Assembly (NCBI GenBank): GCA_020848545.1
Contig: JADLHZ010000102.1
Span: forward strand, 62,001 to 126,000
Direction of reading: 5' to 3'
Length of the DNA: 64,000 nt
From: Deltaproteobacteria bacterium
GTDB lineage: Bacteria; Myxococcota; JADLHZ01
This document shows, in pieces, positions 19,101-26,535 of this stretch. Each line of letters opens with the position of its first letter. Position 1 is the stretch's first letter. The translations under genes were made by a program, and so were the position numbers. Under the pieces are notes generated by a model. The model saw only the letters and a program-made list of their open reading frames with translations. It did no database searches and was not told the origin of the DNA.

Positions 19101-19811
19101 CGTCGCGGCGCGCCGGACTTCGACGAACACCGTCGTCGGCCCGGTCACGCTCACTGTCTGCATCGTGGTGAGGCTGCCGAGCGCGAAGGTCGTCGCGCCG
19201 GCAGGGGCTGCTTCAGGCGTGGCGGCGGCGGTCTCGGCCGGCGCAGGCTCGGGGGCGGCGGCGACGGGAGGCGCCGCTGGCTCGCTCGGCGCTGCCGGTG
19301 GAGGCGCGTCGCCCATGTGAACGATCACTTGGCCGCCGCGCTTCTTGCCGAGGCCGGCGATGAGGCCGAGCGTGTGCGCGCCGGCTTTGATATCGATCGT
19401 TTCCGTCGTCGTCGTGCTCGCGAGCGCGAGGATCTTGCTCGTCTTGCCGTCAATCGTGACGCGGACCTTCGTCGCTTTGGTCGTGCTCGCGTCGCGGTGG
19501 ACCTCGATCGTCACCTTTTGCGGTCCGCTCACCGGTATTTTTTGCATCGTCGCCAGGTCAGCGAGCGCAAACGTGGGCACACCGTCTGCTGCGGCTGGCG
19601 CGGCGGCGGTTTCGACCTCGCTCGTTTCGGTGTCCGCCGGCTCGCTCTTCGCCTTCTTTTTGGCTTTCGCCTTCGGTGGCTTCGCGCTTTGTGGCTTCTC
19701 CGGCTTTGCCGCTTTGGGTTTGGCGCCAATGCTCTTCGGCGCCGCGACGACCGGTGCGGCGACCGAGAGGACGTAAAGGATACAGACGATCGCTGACGGA
19801 CCTAGGCGCAT
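16116..19811 (-). CDS. 1231-residue envelope protein: four repeats, LysM-like domain, Ala/Glu/Lys coiled coil, C-terminal membrane helices
   Basis: Order of regions. Residues 1-24 signal peptide; 25-78 Lys/Ala/Pro-rich. Four ~86-residue repeats at about 81-166, 209-294, 333-416 and 447-532, each FALADL-x5-VxGPxxVxVEVxR...ATKVRVTLD...AGxHxxGLxxALGKxRxG, separated by Pro/Ala linkers. A LysM-like segment at 568-622 (IPKGSHLSAIAWQLYGSEQFWPALYETN). About 235 residues of (A/K/R)EA(Q/A)A coiled coil (660-895). A ~170-residue globular part, then hydrophobic segments (VLGSVGILGGVGMLIA and VGLGVGAAALTTGIVLFLI) near 1150-1215. It could span the periplasm, with LysM touching peptidoglycan. No homologue is known to me. 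Stop at 16116. Confidence 0.7.
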   Translation of the reverse strand: MRLGPSAIVCILYVLSVAAPVVAAPKSIGAKPKAAKPEKPQSAKPPKAKAKKKAKSEPADTETSEVETAAAPAAADGVPTFALADLATMQKIPVSGPQKVTIEVHRDASTTKATKVRVTIDGKTSKILALASTTTTETIDIKAGAHTLGLIAGLGKKRGGQVIVHMGDAPPPAAPSEPAAPPVAAAPEPAPAETAAATPEAAPAGATTFALGSLTTMQTVSVTGPTTVFVEVRRAATTGKATKVRVTLDKKTNKVLPLKDLVTKHEIKVKAGAHVIGVIGALGKKREGEVIVSTGAPAAPAATPAPEPPPVAETPVAAPTQEATPPEPGAQNFALADLAKPQTIDVVGPTTVTIEVTRAASTGKATKVRITLDQKTKKVLQLKELTAAAEIKIKAGKHKLGLAAALGKQRDGTVVVRMPEAAAPAEASPPAVAAAEEEEETAGAVRLALADLAKPKSMSIPGPNTVTIDVTRAKATSTATKIRVTLDGKFNKILSLKELVTSHKVSVSGGAHTLLLVAALGKKREGTINIRFEQAAAVEVSDIAAAPLETSAAGADVVNAPIADLSTDKPLLIPKGSHLSAIAWQLYGSEQFWPALYETNKAQIGNDPNRVEQGTALYLPDPEIAKEIMAWVRANRPDPPPRALLEARAIASVVHEATTLSEARNVAAEREEAAARREAQAAQEAQAAKEAAAAKEAQAAREAQAAKEAAAAKEAQAAADAQAAREAALAREAALAREAQAAKEAAAAREQALQKAAEAAKAAKAAKAATKAKEIQAAKEAAAAKEVAAKEAQAEREAAAAREAAAAKEAEAARKAAAAREATAAKAAAAAKEAAAAKEAAAAKEAAVTRENAAAKEVAAAKQAAAARETAVAKQATADAKTSEASSPAQPRDADEVIAAQVKQNLRALVESGAIDAKVAKVQILSKRGTRIVVDVTKSVKRGPKREGIAIVPLDAPANVREAWLPLLAELIHERGKEPIYAPLAGLGSATRARVAQCRALACQQEIAGALGAKRLVTGRVQRESGHYFVTLAMHDLSTFAEAGRAERTFSQTGSLDRELGSMLDELLGAKAPAVADLQPRDRTQSSAVARTDTTMGSIGDNEAAAAVTTTVPPVLVYRYRPASYTLTVLGSVGILGGVGMLIANRMMSSQLDQATRVYNATPVRTQAQFDQLRAQESTVNGVRIWGVVGLGVGAAALTTGIVLFLIDGKPAEPSISVVPLGPGASVSGKF

Positions 19812-19869
19812 TCCGAAGGGAGTATACCCCGGCGTCGAACCCCTCTCATCTATTGTGCTTGCGTTTCTG

Positions 19870-20316
19870 TCACGAAGATGCGGTGCGCCGGAGAGCCCGC
19901 TTGGCGGCGGCGAAGAGCGCGTCGCTGTCGAGGTTCGCGGGTGTTCGCCGCATGAACGCGATCTCGAGCTGCCCCGGCGTCAACGGCCGCGCTGCGCAGG
20001 CCTCGAGCAAACGTGCCTTGTTGGTGTCTCGCCACGACGCGATCGCCGCTTCGAGACGCGTACCAGTCGTGACACTCTCACCGATGACCCGCACCAGGCT
20101 CGATTGAGCGTGCAAGCGCGCCGCCCGCTCTTCGTGCGAGTCGCAGAGCGGCGGCTCGAAGCTCAGCAGGTCGCGCAACTTCATGGCAGTGCTCATGTGC
20201 TCACCCGCGCGCTCGAACACGAGGGTGACGAGCTCACGTTGGCGGGGGCCGACGCGATCGGCCAGAGAGAGAAGGCTCAAATACTTGTCGCAGATCAAGG
20301 TCGGCGAAAGCGTCAT
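19870..20316 (-). CDS. Small protein of unknown function, divergent to radical SAM gene
   Basis: 148 residues from ATG 20316 (GGAG seven bases before). Sequence MTLSPTLICDKYLSLLSLAD..., helical, ends LFAAAKRALRRTASS, with no recognised domain. It is on the opposite strand to the radical SAM enzyme, whose ATG (20315) shares two bases with this start (CATG). The frame extends upstream to 20766 inside the radical SAM gene, where it is surely antisense shadow, so the true gene must start near 20316. It might be a partner or regulator of the enzyme, but that is a guess from position. Confidence 0.45.
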   Translation of the reverse strand: MTLSPTLICDKYLSLLSLADRVGPRQRELVTLVFERAGEHMSTAMKLRDLLSFEPPLCDSHEERAARLHAQSSLVRVIGESVTTGTRLEAAIASWRDTNKARLLEACAARPLTPGQLEIAFMRRTPANLDSDALFAAAKRALRRTASS

Positions 20317-21721
20317 GGCGTGGCTCCATCCGATCCTACACGTGTGCAAGGGCGAGAGGCTGCCGAAATGTGCGTGCGCGATGTCACACTGCCCGCTTGA
20401 CGAGGCGCATACTTTTCGGGAGTCGAATAGGCGCTTGCCGAACTTCATCATCACGAACGTCTGCAACCTGCGCTGTCCCTTCTGCTTCGCGACCGAGCAC
20501 ATGGACCAAGAGCACGCGGGCAGCGCCGGGCGCATGTCGGTCGAAGGGTTTCGCCGGCAGCTCGCGTTCGTGGGCCAGCAGGTCGTGCGCTTCTGCGGCG
20601 GCGAACCGACCTTGCACCCAAACTTCATCGAAATGATGACGCTCGCCCTCGAAGAGCCCGCGCGCGAGGTCTTCATGATGACGAATGGCGTGTGGCCAGC
20701 GCTGGTCCGCGAGCACATCGCCCGGCTGTCGCGCCGCGATCGCCAGCGCGTTGGCTTCCTCTTCAACGTGCTGCCGAGCGCGCACTACCGGCCGGAGCAG
20801 GAAGCGGCGCTGCACGAGACCTTGCGCATGGTCGACAAAGCTCGCGCGACGCTAGGCGTGACCCTCTACGAGCGCGAGTACGATCATCGCCACCTCTTCG
20901 CGTTGGCGGATCGCTACGGCTTTCGACGTCTGCGCTACAGCGTCGCGTCGCCGAACGTCAGCGATCCGCGTTCGTGGTTGGTCGATCCCACCCGCGATTT
21001 TCCGGCGCTCGCGCAGATCGTTTACGCGTTGACGATGGAGGCGCGCCGCCGCGACATCTTCATCCACTCGGACTGCGGTTACTTGCCGCCGTGCATGTTC
21101 ACCGCAGAGCAGCTGAGCGCGCTCTACCCGCCGGGCGATCGCATGCGCGACCACGCGTTCAACTGCAGCGGCCCGGTGGACATCGGCCCCGGGGGCGAGG
21201 CGTGGCGCTGCTACGGGTTGTTCTCGACGATGCGCGCGAAGACCTCGGATTTCGAGCACAGCGGCGCGCTCGGCGATTACTTCGAGGCGCGCACGCAGGA
21301 GACGCCGTTCACGCCGCTCTTCGACGCCTGCGCGACCTGCGAGCTGAAGGAGCCCTATCGCTGCGCCGGTGGCTGCTATGCGCTGCGCTCGGTGCAAGAC
21401 CTTCAGCACCGCGCCTACGAGAGCCTCATACAGATCGGTGCCGATCCGGCGTTCGCGCGCGCGGTGCCACGCATCAAGAGCGACGCGGTGCACGTCGGCG
21501 AGCGCGCCGGGCGGCCGCTCCTCATGCTGTGTGACAAGAGCGGAACGTGGAGCAAGCTCGAGCTGAGCGCTTGGGAAACCGAGGTCCTGCTCGCATGCGA
21601 CGGTCAGCGCAACGTCGCCGAGCTATCGAAGATCGCCAACTCTGACACGGCGCGGCCCAAGCACAACGCCGCGAGGCTCCTTCGCCGGCTCTTCGATCAA
21701 GGCGCGCTCGAGCTCACGTAG
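20315..21721 (+). CDS. Radical SAM/SPASM enzyme with C-terminal PqqD-like domain
   Basis: 468 residues. The SAM cluster motif is CNLRCPFC (C50, C54, C57); FCGGEPTLHPNF fits the GGE region. A SPASM-type Cys group at 339, 342, 350 and 354 (CATCELKEPYRCAGGC) would hold auxiliary [4Fe-4S] clusters. The last ~75 residues (LSAWETEVLLACDGQRNVAEL, LLRRLFDQGALEL) look like PqqD/RRE winged-helix domains, which bind leader peptides. That architecture usually modifies a ribosomal peptide (RiPP maturase); no precursor is evident here. Start: ATG 20315 keeps an N-terminal Cys group (C11, C19, C21, C26); ATG 20381 would remove three of these. I prefer 20315 but am unsure. Confidence 0.82.
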   Translation: MAWLHPILHVCKGERLPKCACAMSHCPLDEAHTFRESNRRLPNFIITNVCNLRCPFCFATEHMDQEHAGSAGRMSVEGFRRQLAFVGQQVVRFCGGEPTLHPNFIEMMTLALEEPAREVFMMTNGVWPALVREHIARLSRRDRQRVGFLFNVLPSAHYRPEQEAALHETLRMVDKARATLGVTLYEREYDHRHLFALADRYGFRRLRYSVASPNVSDPRSWLVDPTRDFPALAQIVYALTMEARRRDIFIHSDCGYLPPCMFTAEQLSALYPPGDRMRDHAFNCSGPVDIGPGGEAWRCYGLFSTMRAKTSDFEHSGALGDYFEARTQETPFTPLFDACATCELKEPYRCAGGCYALRSVQDLQHRAYESLIQIGADPAFARAVPRIKSDAVHVGERAGRPLLMLCDKSGTWSKLELSAWETEVLLACDGQRNVAELSKIANSDTARPKHNAARLLRRLFDQGALELT

Positions 21722-21809
21722 TCACACCGCGCGCGCGACGACGATGCACGTGACGCACTGCCAGCGCCTGTCGCAACCCCCAGCCGGAGGTCGCCGATAA
21801 CAAGCCACC

Positions 21810-22370
21810 ATGAGAGCTGTTCGCGCTGAGGTCAGGCCCAGTCACCCAGTCAGTAGCGCCGCCAATCAGGCGATCGTGTCCGAGGCCAAGGAGATCGAGG
21901 CTTTCTTGGCAAAGCACTGGGTGACCCGTATCGCGCCCGACGGCATGCCCGAATTCCGGCGTGAGTTCGAAACGAAAGCCAAGAACCTCGGCCTTGCGTG
22001 CCGCGCCGGAACGACCGTTGTCGAGTCATGCCTGCTCCTCGGTGAGGCGTTACTAAACGCGAAGCCTCGGCCCGATCTTTGGACGACAGTGGACGAGCTC
22101 GAGAAGATCGTGTCCCGAACGCTTCGCATGACAGCTGCGCCAAAGGGGTACGAAGACTTCAGAAGCTCGGCCGAGGAGACCTGGCCGCTCGAACGGCTGC
22201 CTTTTTCAGGGAGCCCTCAGCACCACTCTTTTCCGCTCGATTTTCCCTTTGGTGAGGCGCTTGGCAAGGACGGGGTCTTCTACCGTGAGGAGCGCCATCA
22301 TACCCCGCTGAACACCTTGCTGTTGAACCTCGTGAAGCAAGGCGCATACGCCGTGGCGCACGCGGGCTAG
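21810..22370 (+). CDS. Protein of unknown function
   Basis: 186 residues, soluble, no recognised motif. Composition is slightly less GC-biased than the neighbours (for example Phe and Lys codons ending in T and A), and neither flank shows homology to the radical SAM enzyme. Start ATG 21810; a later GTG (21877) is also possible. It lies 88 bases downstream of the radical SAM stop and may be a passenger gene. I do not recognise it. Confidence 0.4.
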   Translation: MRAVRAEVRPSHPVSSAANQAIVSEAKEIEAFLAKHWVTRIAPDGMPEFRREFETKAKNLGLACRAGTTVVESCLLLGEALLNAKPRPDLWTTVDELEKIVSRTLRMTAAPKGYEDFRSSAEETWPLERLPFSGSPQHHSFPLDFPFGEALGKDGVFYREERHHTPLNTLLLNLVKQGAYAVAHAG

Positions 22371-22390
22371 GAGTCGCGTTCTGGCTCGCC

Positions 22391-22612
22391 ATGTTGTGGA
22401 AGAACTCCGGCGACATCTTCGCGCATTTGTTTCAGGCGCTCGTGAACCGCACCCGCGGCGAGATCGACGGCGAGGTCTACACGCCCGATATCCGCCAGAT
22501 CGAGTGGGACGGCGATCCGTCGATCGTCCGCCAAATCGCGCCGCCGCCGCGGGCTGATCCGCTCGCACCAAGAGTGAAGTCCGGCGTCTCCGTCCGTGGC
22601 CCCAAAGACTGA
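22391..22612 (+). CDS. Small protein of unknown function
   Basis: 73 residues; begins MLWKNSGDIFAHLFQALVNR and ends in a Pro/Arg/Lys-rich tail. It follows the previous gene by 20 bases in another frame. No motif was recognised. Weak evidence: length and codon use only. Confidence 0.28.
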   Translation: MLWKNSGDIFAHLFQALVNRTRGEIDGEVYTPDIRQIEWDGDPSIVRQIAPPPRADPLAPRVKSGVSVRGPKD

Positions 22613-22657
22613 TCACGTGCATGGATCGGCCGTGACGAGGTAGACACTCAGCCGACC

Positions 22658-23818
22658 ATGCTGACCGAAGCGCAGATCGCCGACCTCTACCAGCGGCACG
22701 GCCACGCGTTGCACCAAGTCTGCCTGCGCCTGGCGCCGTCGAAGAGCGCCGCGAAGGAGCTCGTGCTCGCGGCGTTCTGCGAGCTCAGCAAGAAGCGCGT
22801 GCGCCTCGGCGGCTTCGACACGCTGTGCCGCTTGGCCAGCGAGCTCGCCCGGAGCGCTGCGGCGGCGCCGGTGAGCGATGACGACGTCGTCTTCGCGCGT
22901 TACCTCGCCGACGATCTGTCGACCGGCAAGCGTCACGATCTCGAGCAGCGCCTCGCCGCGAGCCCGCCGGCGCAAGTGAAGCTCGCGGTCATGCGCTCGG
23001 ATCGCACGACGTTCTTCGCGTCGGATCCCCCAGCCGAGTTCGCCCGACGGGTGGCGACGATTTTGGCTTCGCGGGGAGAGCGCACGACGAGCGTCGCGTG
23101 GCTCTACGTCAGCGGCGCCCTGGCGATCGTCGCGGTGGCCGGCGCCCTCGCGTGGCCTCACGTGCAAGCGATGCTCGCGGCGGACCGCGCGCCGGTGCCG
23201 GTGATCGCGACGCAAGAGACGCCCCCGCCGGCGTCGATCCCGGTCGCACCGACCACGCCGCCGCCCAGCGAAGACCCCGAGCCCCCGCTCGTCGATGTCG
23301 CGCCGTCACGAGCCGAGCCGCCGGAGCCGGCCGAAGCAGCGACAGCACCCGGGCCCGCGAAGCCTCCCCCTCTGATCGCGAAGGTCGATCCCAAGCCGCG
23401 CCCCGCGTCGCAACCAACGTCGCAACCCGGCGACGCCGCGCGCATGATGGCGACCTTCGACTTCGGTGAGCCGCTCGGCCGCGTCAGCATCTACGAAGGC
23501 CGCTCGAAGCAGAAGGCGGTGCCGGCGGGGACGAGCCTGCAAGTGCGCGCGAACATCCCGGAGCCGGGCTACGCCGCGGTCCTCGCGCTCGATCCGACGA
23601 CGAAGACCCTGCAAGCGCTGACCACCGTGCTCCGGGTCGAGCCGCGCTGGCACGTGCTCGGTCGCTTCACGATCGACCGCGAGCAGCGTGTCTATATGAT
23701 CTTCTCGACGGAGCAGCTGTCGCTCGCCACGATCACGCAGGCCGATCCGAAGGCGCCGTTGCCGGTCGAACGGCAGGCGCGGATCGATCTGACGATCGAA
23801 GCCGCTCCCGCCGAGTGA
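22658..23818 (+). CDS. Sigma-70-region-2-like domain fused to a membrane-anchored C-terminal domain
   Basis: 386 residues. Residues 1-~60 (YQRHGHALHQVCLRLAPSKS, AAKELVLAAFCELSKKR) resemble ECF sigma-factor region 2, but the DNA-melting loop is not convincing. About 85-125 (ARYLADDLSTGKRHDLEQRL) resembles the helical part of an anti-sigma or zinc-finger regulator. A membrane helix (VAWLYVSGALAIVAVAGALA) follows near 155, then a Pro-rich linker and a C-terminal ~110-residue beta-rich domain (DFGEPLGRVSIYEG). It could be a one-piece sigma/anti-sigma-like sensor, or a decayed sigma factor. Region 4 is absent. Confidence 0.55.
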   Translation: MLTEAQIADLYQRHGHALHQVCLRLAPSKSAAKELVLAAFCELSKKRVRLGGFDTLCRLASELARSAAAAPVSDDDVVFARYLADDLSTGKRHDLEQRLAASPPAQVKLAVMRSDRTTFFASDPPAEFARRVATILASRGERTTSVAWLYVSGALAIVAVAGALAWPHVQAMLAADRAPVPVIATQETPPPASIPVAPTTPPPSEDPEPPLVDVAPSRAEPPEPAEAATAPGPAKPPPLIAKVDPKPRPASQPTSQPGDAARMMATFDFGEPLGRVSIYEGRSKQKAVPAGTSLQVRANIPEPGYAAVLALDPTTKTLQALTTVLRVEPRWHVLGRFTIDREQRVYMIFSTEQLSLATITQADPKAPLPVERQARIDLTIEAAPAE

Positions 23819-23819
23819 G

Positions 23820-26372
23820 TCACGGCGGCGAAGCACAGCGGATCCGCGCCGCACCTTCGCGCTGCGTCACCACGTCCACGCCGGGCGTCGTCGTCGCACA
23901 CACGAGGATCGCTTCGAGCACCGTCGCCGGCAAGGTGAAGCTCTGCCCCGAGGAGGCCGCCGTCGTGATGTCGTGGAAGGTCAGGATCTCCCACGACTTC
24001 TCCGCCGCCACCTGACGAATGCGATCGCACACGCTCTGGCTCGTCGTCGTGTTGTACGCAAAGTGCGAGCCGAGGCGGAACACGTCCGAGCCGACCGAGT
24101 TGAATTCTTCGACGCCGCCGCGGTGCGAGCCGAAGTGGCGCTTCGCCGCCGCGACCACGGTGTCGTTGAACGCCGCGCTCGGCGTGGCGAACGAGTCGAC
24201 CGGGCTCGCGATGTTCGTCTCGATCCACTGCTTCGAAAGCCGCAGCTCGTCGTCGAGTTGCTGCGCCCCGAGGCCGGTGAGCGTGGCGTGGGTCATGCCG
24301 TGATCGGCGAACTCGTGGCCTTGCGTCGCGAGCAGCTGCGCCGCCGCGGTCCACGTGTGCCACTGCGGCACGACGAAGAAGGTGCCCTTCACGCCGTAGC
24401 GGTTGAGCAGCGGAATCGCGACGTCCGGGTGCGACTGCGCCGAGTCGTCGAAAGTGAACGTGACCATGCCGCGCGCCAGCGGTTGGCAGCTCTGGTTCGT
24501 CGCCGCCGTCGTGGCGCACGCATCGGTGACGGGCGCGGCGTTGGGCCCGTAAGCGAAGGGCAGCGTGCGCGACGTGGCGCCGAGCGCGTTGGTCGCCCGC
24601 AGCCGCACCGACGTGCCTGGCTGCAAGTTCGTGATGCCACCGACCCAGCGGCCGTCGGCGTAGCTCAAGTTGTGCACCGCGCCGGTCGCCACGTTCTCGA
24701 TCGCGACGGCTTTCGCCAGCGCGCCCCCGCCGACGACCCGCACTTCGCCCCACCACGCGTCGGTGCCGGCGCTCCACTTCGGATCCCAGCTCGGCACGCA
24801 GCCGGCGGTGCATTGGCCGCTCTGGCACGTCGTGCCGCCGGTGCAGGTGCCGCAGGTGCCGCCGCAGCCGTCGCTGCCGCAAACGTTGCTGCCGCATTGA
24901 GGCACGCACACGCACGCGTTGTTCACGCACGCTTGGCTCGCCGTGCAGGCGTTACAGGTGCCGCCACAGCCATTCGAGACGCCGCATGCGCCCGGCGCGC
25001 AGCTCGGCGTGCAAACGCATTGGCCGCCGGTGCATGTTTGGCCGCTCGCGCACGTGCCGCAGGTGCCGCCGCAGCCGTCGCTGCCGCACACGTTGGCGCC
25101 GCACTGAGGCACGCATACGCACGCGTTGTTCACGCACGATTGACCTGAGGTGCAACCGTTGCACGTGCCGCCGCAACCGTCCGAGACACCGCACGCGCCC
25201 GGAGCGCAGCTCGGCGTGCAGGCGCCGGCGCAATCGAGCGCGGGTGTGCCCGTGAGATAGCCGAACCACGTGCTCTGCGCTTGCCTGCCACCGGCCGCCG
25301 CGGTCTGCGTCACCTTGAGACGCACGAGCGCGCCGTTCGCGAGCATGCTGCCGGGCGAGCCCGTGAACTTCACGTAGCCGCCGCCGAGTGGGACGCGGCT
25401 CGGCAGCGCAATCGTGCGCGCCGGCGGCCCTTGCACTTCCACGCTCATCGCGCCGACGGTGTCGTTCACGCTGAACTCGACCCACCAGTTGCCCGCGGAG
25501 ACCTCGCGGCTGCCAAACTGTGGATCCCACGAGCAAGCGCCGCACGGAGCGCGGTCGTTGCCGCAGCCGTCGGGGCCGCAGGTGTTCGTGTTCGGAACGC
25601 AGCACGCGCCGGCCGTCGTGCAGACGGCGCCGCTCGCGCAACCGCAGGTGCCGCCGCAGCCGTCGCTACCGCCGCACACTCCGGGCGCACAGCTCGGCGT
25701 GCACACGCATTGGCCGCCGGTGCACGTTTGCCCGCTCGCGCAGGCGCCGCAGCTTCCGCCGCAGCCGTTGCTGCCGCACACGTTCGAGCCGCAGGTCGGC
25801 ACGCACTGGCAGGAATTGTTGACGCACGAGAGGCCGGCGCCACACGGACCGCAGGTGCCGCCGCATCCGTCGGCGACACCGCACGCGCCGGCAGCGCAGC
25901 TCGGTGTGCACACTGGACCGCAATCGGCTGCGGGCTGCGCTTGCAAGTAGCGGAACCACCCGCTCGTGACGGTTTGTCCGCCGGCGGCTGCGCTGCGCGT
26001 CGCATGCAGACGCACGAGCGTTCCCGTCGCGAGCCGGCCACCGGGGCCGCCGGTGAACTTCACGAAGCCGTTCGACATCGCGACGCGGCCGGTGAGGTTC
26101 ACGGTGCGTGTGGCGGTCGCCGTCGTGATCTCTATCCGCATCGACTGCGTCGTCGTGTCACGCACGGAGAACTCGACCCACCACTCGCCCTGCGAACAAC
26201 CTTCGCTGCCGAAGGTCGGATCCCACGTGCAGGTGGCGGCGTATTCGGAAGATGAAACGGCTTCGACGCCAGGGCCGCGCTCGGCCGGTCCACAGGCCGG
26301 AGCGATCAATAGTGTCGCAACGACCGCAAGAACGCCCCAACGCGAGTCGCGAAACGCACCAGAACCACGCAT
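23820..26372 (-). CDS. Secreted polysaccharide deacetylase (NodB) with Cys-rich repeats
   Basis: 850 residues from ATG 26372 (an earlier ATG at 26435 lacks a signal). Lipoprotein-type signal ends at IAPAC. Three beta modules each begin with a W-D-P element (CTWDPTFGSEG, CSWDPQFGSRE, PSWDPKWSAG). The first two carry a WWVEFSV core and are followed by Cys-rich repeats (CTPSCAPGACGVSDGCGGTC, and CVPQCGSNVCGSDGCGGTC). The C-terminal ~215 residues are NodB: MVTFTFDDSAQSHPDVAIPL, GVKGTFFVV, EFADHGMTH (metal site D-D and H-x3-H type). It probably removes N-acetyl groups from a glycan outside the cell. Cys modules may be binding or spacer elements. Confidence 0.82.
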   Translation of the reverse strand: MRGSGAFRDSRWGVLAVVATLLIAPACGPAERGPGVEAVSSSEYAATCTWDPTFGSEGCSQGEWWVEFSVRDTTTQSMRIEITTATATRTVNLTGRVAMSNGFVKFTGGPGGRLATGTLVRLHATRSAAAGGQTVTSGWFRYLQAQPAADCGPVCTPSCAAGACGVADGCGGTCGPCGAGLSCVNNSCQCVPTCGSNVCGSNGCGGSCGACASGQTCTGGQCVCTPSCAPGVCGGSDGCGGTCGCASGAVCTTAGACCVPNTNTCGPDGCGNDRAPCGACSWDPQFGSREVSAGNWWVEFSVNDTVGAMSVEVQGPPARTIALPSRVPLGGGYVKFTGSPGSMLANGALVRLKVTQTAAAGGRQAQSTWFGYLTGTPALDCAGACTPSCAPGACGVSDGCGGTCNGCTSGQSCVNNACVCVPQCGANVCGSDGCGGTCGTCASGQTCTGGQCVCTPSCAPGACGVSNGCGGTCNACTASQACVNNACVCVPQCGSNVCGSDGCGGTCGTCTGGTTCQSGQCTAGCVPSWDPKWSAGTDAWWGEVRVVGGGALAKAVAIENVATGAVHNLSYADGRWVGGITNLQPGTSVRLRATNALGATSRTLPFAYGPNAAPVTDACATTAATNQSCQPLARGMVTFTFDDSAQSHPDVAIPLLNRYGVKGTFFVVPQWHTWTAAAQLLATQGHEFADHGMTHATLTGLGAQQLDDELRLSKQWIETNIASPVDSFATPSAAFNDTVVAAAKRHFGSHRGGVEEFNSVGSDVFRLGSHFAYNTTTSQSVCDRIRQVAAEKSWEILTFHDITTAASSGQSFTLPATVLEAILVCATTTPGVDVVTQREGAARIRCASPP

Positions 26373-26535
26373 GTTTGCCCCTTCGATAGCACCAGAACCC
26401 ACGGACTCATGGGTTGGGGCGCCGCGCTTACACATTATCTAGGGAAAGCGCCAGAGCGTTGTGCGATTTTGGTCTTTACCGGGGCTTCACCTCGTACGCC
26501 GAATTTTGCCCGGGGCGCCGGTGTCTAAGGCGCAT

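Noticed and set aside
18276-19796. Long plus-strand ORF in the 1231-residue gene
   Set aside because: Antisense shadow, Arg/Asp-rich, no domain; the minus frame has repeats and signal peptide.
24952-26041. Regular repeats in the Cys-rich gene looked CRISPR-like
   Set aside because: They are in-frame protein repeats with no unique spacers of constant length and no cas genes.
26396-26415. AACCCA...TGGGTT inverted repeat upstream of the deacetylase
   Set aside because: Six-base arms and an eight-base loop are too weak and too common to call.
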